Part shown: in pieces, positions 54,085-63,416 of the stretch
How the letters are laid out: every line of letters begins with the position of its first letter
Position numbering within the stretch: the stretch's first letter is position 1
DNA from: Flavobacterium sp. GSB-24
GTDB taxonomy: Bacteria > Bacteroidota > Bacteroidia > Flavobacteriales > Flavobacteriaceae
NCBI RefSeq assembly: GCF_027924665.1
Contig: NZ_AP027043.1
Coordinates: forward strand, 620,001 to 684,000
DNA length: 64,000 bases
Reading direction: 5' to 3'
Translations under genes and position numbers: made by a program
The notes under the pieces: model-generated
Database searches by the model: none
Seen by the model: only the letters and a program-made list of their open reading frames with translations
What the model was told of the DNA's origin: nothing

Positions 54085-54113
54085 TGTAGACGCACTGCGG
54101 TGCGTCTCTACAG
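54085..54113. repeat. Palindromic element GACGCAC-TGCG-GTGCGTC
   Basis: An 8-bp stem, AGACGCAC / GTGCGTCT, around TGCG. Near-identical to 39348-39376. Confidence 0.8.
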
Positions 54114-54130
54114 AATATTAAAATGTAAAA

Positions 54131-54700
54131 TTAAAACTGATATATTCTCTCAGGCGTAACGCAATAATCCAATTTAATATCAGATTCGAAGACATCATCA
54201 ATTTGATTTACAGCTTCAAAAAAAGAAAGACCGATTTTGATGGTTTCGGGTTTGCATTCGGCAAGAAATTTATCGTAGAAACCTTTTCCGTAGCCAATTC
54301 GGTTTCCAAAAATATCAAAAGCCAAAAGCGGTACAAAAACAACTTCTATTTTAGAAGAAGGCACTTCTATTCCATCTACAGGTTCTGGAATATTGTATTC
54401 GTTCTTTTTAATTTTGGTATTATCAGTCAATAAAAAGTGAGTCATTTTTCTAGTTTCAAAGTCACTTTTAGAAATCAGGATTTCTTTGTCTTTTCCAGAA
54501 AGTAAATGCAGGATAAATTCGGTATTGACTTCTTTATGTTCTTCAATAGGAAGAAAAACATGATAATAAATTTTATCCCAAATTGGCATTTGAATCAATT
54601 GGTTGGCAATTGCCAGACTTTTTTCTTCTACTTCGTCAAAAGAAAGCGCTTTACGGAAATTTTTATATTCAACTCGAAGTTCTTTTTTAGTCGTAGACAT
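54131..54700 (-). CDS. 5-Formyltetrahydrofolate cyclo-ligase
   Basis: It converts 5-formyl-THF to 5,10-methenyl-THF with ATP. The 189-residue protein has M-S-T-T-K-K-E-L-R-V-E-Y-K-N-F-R-K-A-L-S at the start, the F-L-P-I-E-E-H-K-E-V-N-T region and the diagnostic F-V-P-L-L-A-F-D-I-F-G-N-R-I-G-Y-G-K-G-F-Y-D-K-F-L. The length is as expected for the family. The ATG at 54700 overlaps the upstream gene's end by 14 bases, so the two are coupled. Confidence 0.93.
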   Translation of the reverse strand: MSTTKKELRVEYKNFRKALSFDEVEEKSLAIANQLIQMPIWDKIYYHVFLPIEEHKEVNTEFILHLLSGKDKEILISKSDFETRKMTHFLLTDNTKIKKNEYNIPEPVDGIEVPSSKIEVVFVPLLAFDIFGNRIGYGKGFYDKFLAECKPETIKIGLSFFEAVNQIDDVFESDIKLDYCVTPERIYQF

Positions 54701-55667
54701 TTTCAGGATTACTTTTAGATAAATGATAAATAGCATCGCCCTCGTAAACAATTGGCGAATGGTTCGCATTAATTACAAAACCATCATGCGGTGCTTTTAC
54801 TTTTTGCTCAAATTTACCAAACGGATCTGTAATAATAGCTAAGATAGTGCCTTTGGTTACAAATTTTCCGATCAAATTAAAATCGTGCAGCAACCCCGAA
54901 CATTTTGCCCGAAGCCAAACCGATTGTTTAATATAAATAGATGGCTCATGAGATGGCTCAACTATTTGTTTCGGATCGAGCATATTTAGATAATGCAATA
55001 AACGTTTGGTTCCAAGTACACCTTGATTGGCAATTTCGTTATTGATATCCAATGATTTTCCGCCCTCAAAAAGAAGCATTTTGACATTGGCTTTTTCAGA
55101 CGTATTTCTAAAAGAACCGTTTATATTTTTAGAGTATAAAGTAAAAGGCGCATTAAAAACGTCTGCCAAAATTTTCAATTCGGGATTATTTTCGGTGATT
55201 CTAATCTGAGGCGCATTGAAACGACTTGCTCCTCCTGCGTGAAAATCGACTGCATAATCTAGAATTGGCAGAATTTCTTCGACAATATGATACGCAAATC
55301 TACTGGCAAGCGAACCTTTTTTACTTCCGGGAAAAACGCGGTTTAAGTCACGGCCGTCTGGAAATTCGCGAGATTTATTCACAAAACCATACATATTGAT
55401 CACCGGAATACAGATTATTGTTCCGCGAGTAGGTCTGTTAATTTTTTTACTGATGATCTGACGGACAATTTCGACACCATTTATTTCGTCGCCGTGAATT
55501 CCTGCAGAAAACAAAACCGTTGGGCCTTCAACCTTGGAACGGCGTACAATAACCGGGATGTTCAGTTTGGTCGTAGTGTGTAATCGAGCAATTTCGACGT
55601 TTATCGTTCTGTGTTCTCCCGGCAAAATCGATTCGCCAAAAATAACCAATGGAGTACTATTTTTCAT
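54687..55667 (-). CDS. Succinylglutamate desuccinylase/aspartoacylase-type zinc hydrolase
   Basis: This 326-residue metallohydrolase has the zinc motif F-S-A-G-I-H-G-D-E-I-N-G-V-E (H-x-x-E) with the later D-Y-A-V-D-F-H-A-G-G histidine. R-D-L-N-R-V-F-P-G-S also matches the M14-like AstE/ASPA fold. The C-terminus carries a lipoyl-like beta barrel (V-K-A-P-H-D-G-F-V-I). Substrate unknown. It is the upstream gene of a two-gene unit with the folate cyclo-ligase. A role in removing an acyl group from an amino acid is inferred from the fold. Confidence 0.88.
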   Translation of the reverse strand: MKNSTPLVIFGESILPGEHRTINVEIARLHTTTKLNIPVIVRRSKVEGPTVLFSAGIHGDEINGVEIVRQIISKKINRPTRGTIICIPVINMYGFVNKSREFPDGRDLNRVFPGSKKGSLASRFAYHIVEEILPILDYAVDFHAGGASRFNAPQIRITENNPELKILADVFNAPFTLYSKNINGSFRNTSEKANVKMLLFEGGKSLDINNEIANQGVLGTKRLLHYLNMLDPKQIVEPSHEPSIYIKQSVWLRAKCSGLLHDFNLIGKFVTKGTILAIITDPFGKFEQKVKAPHDGFVINANHSPIVYEGDAIYHLSKSNPENVYD

Positions 55668-55802
55668 GTAGAATTATAAAATCTAAATATAGAAATTATT
55701 CTTTTGATTTTGTAAATTTGAAACTAAATCAATGTTAAGCTTCATTTAGAAATCGGAATGGTTTTTGAAAAGCTTTTAGAACATCTTCAGAAACAATATA
55801 GA

Positions 55803-57602
55803 ATGCAAAAACCATCCTTAGATCTTCAAATTTTAACCTTGCCAGACAATCCAGGTGTTTATCAATATTATGATAAAGACGGGAAAATCTTGTATGTTGG
55901 CAAAGCCAAAAATTTAAAAAAAAGGGTTTCCTCATATTTCAATAAAATTCACGACACAAGGAAAACAAATGTTCTGGTTAGAAAAATTGTGACCATAAAA
56001 CATATTGTTGTTCCTACAGAGACTGATGCGCTTTTATTAGAAAACAATTTAATTAAAACTTTACAGCCACGATATAATGTTTTGCTCCGCGATGACAAAA
56101 GTTATCCTTGGATTTGTATTAAAAAAGAACCTTTTTCGAGAATATTTTTAACTCGAAGAATGGTAAAAGACGGCTCTGAATATTTCGGTCCTTATACCAA
56201 TTTTAAGATGGTTTATACGATTTTGGATCTAATCAAAGAATTGTATCCGTTAAGAACCTGCAATTACGATTTGAGCAAATCGAATATTGAGTCTGGAAAA
56301 TTTAAGGTTTGTCTGGAATATCATATCGGAAACTGCAAAGGTCCGTGTGAAGGTTTGGAACCTTTAGAGGAATACCAGAGACAAGTCAACGCAATTCGCG
56401 AAATCCTAAAAGGAAATTTCAAAGAAAGCTTAAAGGATTTTAAGAAATTAATGAATAATTATGCGCAAAATTTACAATTTGAAGAAGCGCAGAAAATCAA
56501 AGAAAAAATCGAAATTCTTGAAAACTATCAATCCAGATCAACGATTGTAAATCCGAAAATTACCAATGTTGATGTTTTCTCGATTGTGTCTGACGAAAGT
56601 GCCGCTTATGTCAACTTCCTGCAGATTTCTCACGGTTCCATCATTCGTTCTCATACTTTAGAAATCAAGAAAAAACTCGACGAAAGCGATGAAGAACTAT
56701 TAGAATTGGCCATTGTAGAGCTTCGTGAACGTTTTAATTTATTATCAAAAGAAATCATTGTTCCTTTTGAAATGGATTTGGGCGAAAATATTAAAACAAC
56801 CGTTCCGCAGCTCGGAGACAAAAAACAGATTTTAGATTTATCAATAAGAAATGCCAAATTCTACCGCATCGAACAATTGAAACAATTACAAATTGTTGAT
56901 CCAGATCGTCACGTAAATAGAATTATGGCACAGATGCAGAAAGATTTACGTCTTCCTGTTGAGCCTCGACATATAGAATGTTTTGATAACTCTAACATAC
57001 AAGGAACAAATCCTGTTGCTGCCTGCGTGGTTTTTAAAGATGGAAAACCAAGCAAAAAAGATTATCGCCATTTTAATGTAAAAACCGTTGAAGGTCCTGA
57101 CGATTTTGCTTCGATGACCGAAATTGTATACCGCCGTTACAAAAGATTATTAGATGAAAATCAGCCTTTACCGCAATTGATCATTATTGACGGTGGAAAA
57201 GGACAATTGTCATCTGCCTTAAAAAGTATTGATGAATTGGGTCTACGCGGTAAAATTGCCATTATCGGAATTGCAAAACGTTTGGAAGAACTTTTTTATC
57301 CAGGCGATTCTATTCCGTTATATCTGGATAAAAAATCTGAAACCTTAAAAGTCATTCAGCAATTACGAAATGAGGCGCACCGTTTTGGTATTACTTTTCA
57401 CCGCGATAAACGAAGTAAAGCTGCGCTTAATTCTTCTGTAGAAAGCATTCCTGGAATTGGCGAAAAAACTATGCTCGCGTTAATACAACATTTCAAAAGT
57501 GTTAAAAGATTAAAACTAGCAACAGAAAAAGAAATTTCGGCCGTTGTTGGGGCATCAAGGGCTAAAAAAATTGTAGATTTTTATCATCCAAAAGAAAACT
57601 AA
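55803..57602 (+). CDS. uvrC: Excinuclease ABC subunit C
   Basis: This is the dual-incision nuclease of nucleotide excision repair. The protein has about 599 residues. The N-terminal GIY-YIG domain has P-G-V-Y-Q-Y-Y-D-K-D-G-K-I-L-Y-V-G-K-A-K-N-L-K-K-R-V. A UVR segment (N-L-Q-F-E-E-A-Q-K-I-K-E-K-I-E) is followed by the RNase H-like C domain (E-C-F-D-N-S-N-I-Q-G-T-N-P-V-A-A, I-I-D-G-G-K-G-Q-L) and a terminal HhH motif (I-P-G-I-G-E-K-T). I chose ATG 55803 for the MQKPSLDLQ start typical of the family. The alternative ATG at 55758 would add 15 residues. A TAAATTTG box lies at 55713-55720. Confidence 0.95.
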   Translation: MQKPSLDLQILTLPDNPGVYQYYDKDGKILYVGKAKNLKKRVSSYFNKIHDTRKTNVLVRKIVTIKHIVVPTETDALLLENNLIKTLQPRYNVLLRDDKSYPWICIKKEPFSRIFLTRRMVKDGSEYFGPYTNFKMVYTILDLIKELYPLRTCNYDLSKSNIESGKFKVCLEYHIGNCKGPCEGLEPLEEYQRQVNAIREILKGNFKESLKDFKKLMNNYAQNLQFEEAQKIKEKIEILENYQSRSTIVNPKITNVDVFSIVSDESAAYVNFLQISHGSIIRSHTLEIKKKLDESDEELLELAIVELRERFNLLSKEIIVPFEMDLGENIKTTVPQLGDKKQILDLSIRNAKFYRIEQLKQLQIVDPDRHVNRIMAQMQKDLRLPVEPRHIECFDNSNIQGTNPVAACVVFKDGKPSKKDYRHFNVKTVEGPDDFASMTEIVYRRYKRLLDENQPLPQLIIIDGGKGQLSSALKSIDELGLRGKIAIIGIAKRLEELFYPGDSIPLYLDKKSETLKVIQQLRNEAHRFGITFHRDKRSKAALNSSVESIPGIGEKTMLALIQHFKSVKRLKLATEKEISAVVGASRAKKIVDFYHPKEN

Positions 57603-57608
57603 TTCACT

Positions 57609-58148
57609 TTGAAAAAATACTTTTTACATATCTGTTTAAGTTTATTTTGCTCTATTTTGTATAGTCAAAATGATATTTCTTTGGTACAAAAAGACAAAAG
57701 CAAATTCAAGATAAGTTTGAAAACCAATTTTGGTTCCACGGATAACGAAGAAATCGAACAGACAATAGAAGTCAAAAATTCTCAAAATGGAATAACCCAA
57801 ATCATTAAAAATATCGAAACTTCTATTACGGGAAAACCAACTCATTTGGAAGTAAACGATTATAATTTTGATGGTTTCACAGACTTCGCCGTTTTTCATA
57901 CCGATGACGGAATGGGAGTTTATACGATTTACCAAATTTTTATTTTTAATCCAAAAACTAAAAATTTTGACCCTTTAAAATTTCCAACCAATTTCAATCC
58001 GAAATGTGATATGTTTTGCGATATAAAAGTCGATAAAACTAAAAAAACACTAAGTTCAAGCTGCAGAGGCGGCGCGAGAACCCACAATGATATTTGGAAA
58101 TATGATCGAAACAAAAAATTAATACTTGCAAAAACAGAATCCTACTAA
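57609..58148 (+). CDS. Secreted protein resembling the XAC2610 family
   Basis: The 179-residue protein starts at TTG and has a signal peptide (MKKYFLHICLSLFCSILYSQ). The mature part has an E-V-N-D-Y-N-F-D-G-F-T-D-F-A-V-F segment (an FG-GAP-like calcium loop, D-x-N-x-D-G) and I-Y-x-F-N-P-K-T-K-x-F. It is followed by a C-x-x-x-C-pair region (C-D-M-F-C). This arrangement fits XAC2610-related proteins. Function unknown. It starts 6 bases after uvrC, so co-transcription is likely. The TTG start is the only one that covers the signal peptide. Confidence 0.72.
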   Translation: MKKYFLHICLSLFCSILYSQNDISLVQKDKSKFKISLKTNFGSTDNEEIEQTIEVKNSQNGITQIIKNIETSITGKPTHLEVNDYNFDGFTDFAVFHTDDGMGVYTIYQIFIFNPKTKNFDPLKFPTNFNPKCDMFCDIKVDKTKKTLSSSCRGGARTHNDIWKYDRNKKLILAKTESY

Positions 58149-58204
58149 GATAATCTATTAAAAGCAAAAAAAATTGCCGACTTTTACAAAACCAATTAGT
58201 TAAT

Positions 58205-58375
58205 TTTTATGCGCCTAAGCCAGCTGTCCATTTCAAATACTCGGTCAAAAGGATTTTTTTCCAATCCCAAAAAAGGATCTTCTTGGGTCGCTCTTTTTTG
58301 GCAGAAAAAAATAACCTTTTGTTTCTCGCAGTTTTCCATTTCCATCTGGGGCGTGGCATCGGTGCTTTTTACACT
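58205..58375. repeat. Candidate dispersed element at the 5' end of the patatin gene
   Basis: The segment has AGCTGTCCATTTCAAATAC at its left end and TTTTCCATTTCCATCTGGGG at its right end, with the internal words CCAATCCCAAAAAAGGATC and GGGTCGC. It is locally less AT-rich than its surroundings. I recall similar CTGTCC...TTTCCA(C/T)TTCCATC elements between Bacteroidota genes. Membership is by memory and not verified. Confidence 0.45.
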
Positions 58376-60566
58376 TTTTTTACTTTTCCCAGAAAAATCA
58401 TTTTCACAAGAAATCAAAAAAGACAGTGTAAAAAGACCTAAAATTGGTTTGGTTTTAAGTGGCGGCGGTGCTAAAGGTTTTGCACATATTGGAGTTCTTA
58501 AAGTTTTAGAAGAAGCCGGAATCAAAATTGATTTTATTGGCGGAACCAGCATGGGATCTGTAATCGGCGGACTTTACGCTTCTGGTTACAATGCTTCTCA
58601 AATTGATTCGATTTTCAAAAAGACCAATTTCGACGAATTAATAAATGATTATATTCCGCGTTCGTCTAAGAATTTTTACGGGAAAAAGAATGACGAATTG
58701 TATGCTATCGTTTTACCATTCAGTAATTTCAGAGTCGGCATTCCAGAAGCACTTTCAAAAGGAATGTACAATTACAATTTACTCAGCAGTTTGACCAGAA
58801 ATGTTCGTCATATTCGTGACTTCAATAAACTGCCAACACCTTTTTTATGTATCGGAACCAATATTGAAACAGGCGAAGAAGTTTTACTTAATAAAGGAAA
58901 TCTAGTTCAAGCCATGATGGCGAGTGCTGCTTTCCCTTCCCTATTTACTCCAGTAGAAATCGACGGAAATTTATTGGTCGACGGCGGCGTTGTAAACAAT
59001 TACCCAATTCAAGAAGTTCGTAATCTTGGAGCAGATATTATTATTGGTGTTGATGTTCAGGACGATTTGATGAAGAGAAAAAACCTAAAAAATGCTACGC
59101 GTATTTTGGTTCAGATCACCAATCTCCAGTCTATCGACAAAATGAAAAACAAAATAAAAGATACGGATGTTTATATAAAACCAGACATTCGTGATTATGG
59201 CGTAATTTCATTTGATAAAGGAGAAGAAATTATTAGAAAAGGAGAAGAAGCGGCTTTTGCAGTTTATGAAAAGATTAAAGCTTTGTCTGATGAAACTACT
59301 TTTTACAAAAAACCAAAACTAAAAGTTGCGACAGACACCATTCAAATTCAGAAAATAAACACTGATAAATTAGACAATTATACTAAAGAATATATTCGTG
59401 GTAAACTTCGTTTTAAACCAGGAAGTACGATTACATATAATGATTTAAAAACGGGGATAAACAATTTAAATGCAACGCAGAACTTTAGCACAATTTCTTA
59501 TTGTTTGCAGCCAGATGGAGATAAAGATGATTTAGATTTAGTTCTTCGTGAAAATCCAACGCAGACTTATTTAAAACTTGGTCTTCATTATGACGGACTT
59601 TATAAAAGTGGTATTTTATTAAACCTTACGCACAAAAAAACATTTCTAAAAAATGACGTTACTTCCGTAGATATTATTCTTGGGGATAATTTTAGGTATG
59701 ATTTTAATTATTACGTCGAAAATGGTTTTAATATCAGCTTTGGTTTCCGTTCAAGGCTCAATCAATTTAATCGAAATGTAACGACAAGTCTGAGCAATCT
59801 GGTTTATGATAATCCTGGTGTCAATTTAATCAATGTTGATTTTATGGATATTAATAACCAAGCATATTTTCAAACGATTTTTGTACAGAAGTTTTTAATG
59901 GGCGGTGGTTTAGAATACAAATATCTTAAGATAAATTCGCCGACACTTTCAAATGAAGACAACATAATTGACAAAAGCAATTACTTCAGTGCATTTGCAT
60001 ACTTAAAATATGACTCTTTTGACGACAAATATTATCCAAGTTCTGGATTGTATTTTTCTACAGATTTACAAACATACTTGGCATCGTCAGATTATACGAA
60101 TACATTCAAACCTTTTTCGATGGCAAAAGCCGAATTGTCTTTTGTAAACACATTATTCCCGAAAGCAACTTTTAAGATTGATGCCGATGCAGGTTTTACT
60201 TTTGGAAGCAGCAGCGTTCCGTTTTTTGATTACATTTTAGGAGGTTACGGCTACAGTAAAATCAATAATTTTAATTATTTCTACGGTTACGACTTTTTAA
60301 GTATTGCCGGAAACAGTTATATCAAGACAGGAATTACGCTAGATTACGAAATCATCAGAAAAAACCATATTAATTTTTCTGCCAATTTCGCCAATTTAGG
60401 AAACGACATTTTCAGCACAGTCGACTGGATCTCAATGCCAAAATATACAGGTTATGCTTTGGGTTACGGATTGGAAACTATAATTGGCCCAATTGAGATC
60501 AAACAATCATGGTCTCCAGAAATGTCAAAAAGCTTTACTTGGTTTAGTATTGGATTTTTATTTTAG
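58209..60566 (+). CDS. Patatin-like phospholipase with outer-membrane barrel (PlpD-type)
   Basis: The protein has up to 785 residues. The patatin domain (about residues 75-310) has the oxyanion G-G-G-A-K-G-F-A-H-I-G-V and nucleophile G-T-S-M-G-S (catalytic Ser), with D-G-G-V as the aspartate motif. A POTRA-like segment of about 80 residues (T-K-E-Y-I-R-G-K-L-R-F-K-P-G-S-T-I-T-Y) and a beta-barrel of the bacterial surface antigen type, ending F-S-I-G-F-L-F, follow. It is probably a secreted or outer-membrane phospholipase. The first roughly 45 residues before the signal-like V-L-F-T-L-F-L-L-F are unusual, rich in S/K/F, and encoded by the candidate repeat. The true start is therefore uncertain, and no other ATG exists before the domain. 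Confidence 0.85.
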   Translation: MRLSQLSISNTRSKGFFSNPKKGSSWVALFWQKKITFCFSQFSISIWGVASVLFTLFLLFPEKSFSQEIKKDSVKRPKIGLVLSGGGAKGFAHIGVLKVLEEAGIKIDFIGGTSMGSVIGGLYASGYNASQIDSIFKKTNFDELINDYIPRSSKNFYGKKNDELYAIVLPFSNFRVGIPEALSKGMYNYNLLSSLTRNVRHIRDFNKLPTPFLCIGTNIETGEEVLLNKGNLVQAMMASAAFPSLFTPVEIDGNLLVDGGVVNNYPIQEVRNLGADIIIGVDVQDDLMKRKNLKNATRILVQITNLQSIDKMKNKIKDTDVYIKPDIRDYGVISFDKGEEIIRKGEEAAFAVYEKIKALSDETTFYKKPKLKVATDTIQIQKINTDKLDNYTKEYIRGKLRFKPGSTITYNDLKTGINNLNATQNFSTISYCLQPDGDKDDLDLVLRENPTQTYLKLGLHYDGLYKSGILLNLTHKKTFLKNDVTSVDIILGDNFRYDFNYYVENGFNISFGFRSRLNQFNRNVTTSLSNLVYDNPGVNLINVDFMDINNQAYFQTIFVQKFLMGGGLEYKYLKINSPTLSNEDNIIDKSNYFSAFAYLKYDSFDDKYYPSSGLYFSTDLQTYLASSDYTNTFKPFSMAKAELSFVNTLFPKATFKIDADAGFTFGSSSVPFFDYILGGYGYSKINNFNYFYGYDFLSIAGNSYIKTGITLDYEIIRKNHINFSANFANLGNDIFSTVDWISMPKYTGYALGYGLETIIGPIEIKQSWSPEMSKSFTWFSIGFLF

Positions 60567-60879
60567 CCTTTTATCAAAGAATAATTCAATAAAATCGCGG
60601 TATTTTTTTGCTATGCAAAAATTATATCAAAAAAATTAAAATATCTTATAGTTATAATTAATATAATTTTTAATTTTACTCGGAAAAAATTACGACATTT
60701 GTTATAATGAAAACAAAATGGACAGGTTTATTAGAGTATCTTCAATTCCTCATCAAGAGAAATCCTGAGTAAGCTATAGAATTGAGATAATTTAAATCAT
60801 TCACAAGATGATTGGATTATCTGTTCACACAATTCAATTTTCGAATTATCTAATTTACAAATTATCTAATTGAAAAGCC
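60567..60879. other. Spacer before hmgA with a possible 21-codon frame
   Basis: This 313-base AT-rich region contains a tiny frame (60707-60772, MKTKWTGLLEYLQFLIKRNPE) with no clear promoter, and AATTATCTAATT word repeats next to the hmgA start. No regulator site was recognised. Confidence 0.4.
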
Positions 60880-62037
60880 ATGCCATTATATCACAAACTC
60901 GGAAACTTTCCACAAAAGCGACACACCCAATTTGAAAAACCTAACGGAGGTTTTTACTACGAACAATTGTTTGGAACCGAAGGTTTTCACGGACATTCGT
61001 CGCTGTCGTATCACGTACACAGACCTACGCAGGTTAAAGAAATTTTAAACTCTTATTCGGTTGAACCAAAAATTGCAATCGGAAAAAACATAAAATCATT
61101 ACTTTTTAAAGGTTTTGAATTAAAACCAGAAAATGACTTTTTAGACAGCCGAAAAGCCATGTTAGTCAATAAAGATTGCATTATTGGTTTGGCTGCGCCG
61201 AAAGAATCGCTTCGTAATTATTTCTACAAAAATGCCGATGCCGATGAAATGCTTTTCATCCATAAAGGAAAAGGAAAATTAAGAACCATGTTAGGAAACA
61301 TTCCGTTTGAATATGGCGATTATTTAATAATTCCGAGAGGTATCATTTATCAAATTGAATTCGAAACCGAAGAAAACCGACTATTTTATGTAGAATCGTA
61401 TTCTCCATTTTATACTCCAAAACGATATAAAAACCAATCGGGTCAGCATTTAGAACATTCTCCGTTTTGCGAGCGTGATTTTATTTTGCCAAATGAATTG
61501 GAAACCCACGACGAAAAAGGTGATTTTTTAATTAAAATCAAAAAAGAAGGCATGATCCACGAAGTGGTTTATGCAACACATCCTTTTGATGTTGTCGGAT
61601 GGGACGGATATAATTTTCCATACGGATTTTCCATTCACAATTTCGAACCTATAACTGGGCGTGTTCACCAACCGCCTCCAGTACACCAAACTTTTGAAAC
61701 GGCTGCTTTTGTCGTTTGCTCATTCTGCCCAAGACTTTATGATTATCATCCGAAAGCAATTCCGGCGCCATACAATCACAGCAATATAGATTCTGATGAA
61801 GTACTATATTATGTAGATGGCGATTTTATGAGCCGTAATAATATTGAGCAGGGTCATATCACTTTACACCCAAAAGGAATTCCGCACGGACCAGCGCCAG
61901 GCGCGATGGAACGTAGTATTGGCCACAAAGAAACCCAAGAATTAGCTGTTATGGTTGATACTTTCCGTCCGCTTATGGTTACGGAAGAAGCAATGGGATT
62001 GGACGATGGTCAGTATTACAAATCCTGGACGGAATAG
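60880..62037 (+). CDS. hmgA: Homogentisate 1,2-dioxygenase
   Basis: This non-heme iron dioxygenase opens the homogentisate ring to maleylacetoacetate, a late step of tyrosine breakdown. The 385-residue protein has the cupin-type iron ligands in the C-terminal half: the H-P-K-G-I-P-H-G-P motif, and the earlier E-x-x-x-x-x-(H/Y) pattern in D-E-V-L-Y-Y-V-D-G-D-F-M-S-R. The P-F-D-V-V-G-W-D-G-Y-N-F-P-Y block is highly diagnostic. It is followed by hppD on the same strand. Confidence 0.94.
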   Translation: MPLYHKLGNFPQKRHTQFEKPNGGFYYEQLFGTEGFHGHSSLSYHVHRPTQVKEILNSYSVEPKIAIGKNIKSLLFKGFELKPENDFLDSRKAMLVNKDCIIGLAAPKESLRNYFYKNADADEMLFIHKGKGKLRTMLGNIPFEYGDYLIIPRGIIYQIEFETEENRLFYVESYSPFYTPKRYKNQSGQHLEHSPFCERDFILPNELETHDEKGDFLIKIKKEGMIHEVVYATHPFDVVGWDGYNFPYGFSIHNFEPITGRVHQPPPVHQTFETAAFVVCSFCPRLYDYHPKAIPAPYNHSNIDSDEVLYYVDGDFMSRNNIEQGHITLHPKGIPHGPAPGAMERSIGHKETQELAVMVDTFRPLMVTEEAMGLDDGQYYKSWTE

Positions 62038-62039
62038 CT

Positions 62040-62240
62040 AATCGAATTTAACCGCAAAGCCCGCAAAGGATTCGCAAAGTTCACAGAGTTTCTGAGGAAA
62101 TTTTATTAAACCAAGTTCGCAAAGCTTTGTGACCTTTGTGTTTTTTACAAACTCTTATTGATAAAAAACTTTGTGTATTCTGCGTTAAAAAAAAACTTAA
62201 ACACAACATTTCGGAAAATCAATTAAACGATTTACCGATT
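62040..62240. repeat. CGCAAAG word repeat between hmgA and hppD
   Basis: CGCAAAG recurs at 9-11 base spacing (about 62050-62085) as CCGCAAAG, CCGCAAAG, TTCGCAAAG. Inverted words follow (CTTTGTGACCTTTGTG, 62125-62145). It is the same style of linker as the heptad repeats, with a less regular period. No gene is seen. Confidence 0.55.
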
Positions 62241-62255
62241 AAACAAATAAACATC

Positions 62256-63416
62256 ATGAGTAAAGAAGTTAAATCAGTAGAATACGGATTAGAAAAAATA
62301 TTTGAAGGAGCACAAGATTTCCTTCCATTATTAGGAACAGATTATGTAGAATTTTATGTGGGGAACGCAAAACAGTCTGCACATTATTACAAAACTGCTT
62401 TCGGATATCAGTCATTGGCTTATGCCGGATTAGAAACTGGAGTAAAAGACAAAGCATCTTATGTTTTGAAGCAGGATAAAATCAGAATTGTTTTGACTAC
62501 ACCTTTAACAGCTGATTCTCCAATAAACGATCATTTAAAAAAACATGGTGACGGTGTAAAAGTTGCTGCACTTTGGGTTGAAGATGCTACAAAATCTTAC
62601 GAAGAAACTATGAAACGCGGTGCGCGTTCTTTTATGGAACCAACTGTTGAAGAAGATGAGTTTGGACAAGTGATTCGTTCTGGAATTTATACTTATGGAG
62701 AAACGGTTCATATTTTTGTAGAAAGAAAAAACTATAATGGTGTTTTCCTTCCAGGTTACAAAGAGTGGAAATCTGATTACAATCCAGAACCAACAGGATT
62801 AAAATATATTGATCACATGGTTGGAAATGTGGGTTGGAACGAAATGAATACGTGGGTAAAATTCTACGAAGATGTAATGGGATTTGTAAATTTCTTATCA
62901 TTTGATGACAAACAAATTACCACAGAATATTCTGCTTTGATGAGCAAAGTAATGTCTAATGGAAACGGAAGAATTAAATTCCCAATCAACGAACCGGCAG
63001 AAGGAAAGAAAAAATCTCAGATTGAAGAATATTTAGATTTTTACGGCGGACCTGGAATTCAGCACATCGCAATTGCTACCGATGATATTATTAAAACAGT
63101 ATCTCAACTAAGAGCACGCGGCGTTGAATTTCTATCAGCTCCTCCGCATACTTACTACCAAGCAATCCCTGAAAGATTAGGTGTTCATATGGACATGATG
63201 AAAGAAGATATCAACGAAATTGAAAAACTAGCCATCATGGTAGATGCTGATGAAGATGGTTATTTATTGCAGATTTTTACGAAGCCAGTTCAAGACAGAC
63301 CTACTCTTTTCTTCGAAATTATTCAAAGAATGGGAGCAAAAGGGTTTGGTGCAGGTAACTTTAAAGCACTTTTTGAATCAATCGAAAGAGAGCAAGAATT
63401 GAGAGGAACGCTATAA
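62256..63416 (+). CDS. hppD: 4-Hydroxyphenylpyruvate dioxygenase
   Basis: It converts 4-hydroxyphenylpyruvate to homogentisate, the substrate of HmgA. The protein has about 386 residues. The two vicinal-oxygen-chelate halves are seen, with the iron ligands in Y-I-D-H-M-V-G-N-V (His), I-Q-H-I-A-I-A-T-D-D-I (His), and F-F-E-I-I-Q-R-M-G (Glu). The C-terminal G-x-G-N-F-K-A-L-F-E-S-I-E is diagnostic. The ATG at 62256 is chosen because upstream in-frame codons are linker repeat. It is presumably co-transcribed with hmgA. Confidence 0.95.
   Translation: MSKEVKSVEYGLEKIFEGAQDFLPLLGTDYVEFYVGNAKQSAHYYKTAFGYQSLAYAGLETGVKDKASYVLKQDKIRIVLTTPLTADSPINDHLKKHGDGVKVAALWVEDATKSYEETMKRGARSFMEPTVEEDEFGQVIRSGIYTYGETVHIFVERKNYNGVFLPGYKEWKSDYNPEPTGLKYIDHMVGNVGWNEMNTWVKFYEDVMGFVNFLSFDDKQITTEYSALMSKVMSNGNGRIKFPINEPAEGKKKSQIEEYLDFYGGPGIQHIAIATDDIIKTVSQLRARGVEFLSAPPHTYYQAIPERLGVHMDMMKEDINEIEKLAIMVDADEDGYLLQIFTKPVQDRPTLFFEIIQRMGAKGFGAGNFKALFESIEREQELRGTL

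Larger units (their letters stand above)
53724..54130. other. Gene-free spacer with two palindromic elements
   Basis: This 407-base region contains a GACGCAC palindromic element and an inverted pair CCAGTGCATCTA / TAGATGCACTGG (about 53933-53996) around GACAAAGATTATAT. A second palindrome, GTAGACGCACTGCGGTGCGTCTCTAC, is at 54085-54112. No gene is seen and no confident promoter for the VWA lipoprotein gene was found. Confidence 0.7.

Noticed and set aside
58196..58552. Minus-strand frame opposite the start of the patatin gene
   Set aside because: It spans the candidate element and the reverse of the patatin motif, so it is probably a by-product, although the element itself is of interest.
62136..62255. 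N-terminal extension of HppD
   Set aside because: It falls in the CGCAAAG linker; HppD of normal length starts at 62256.
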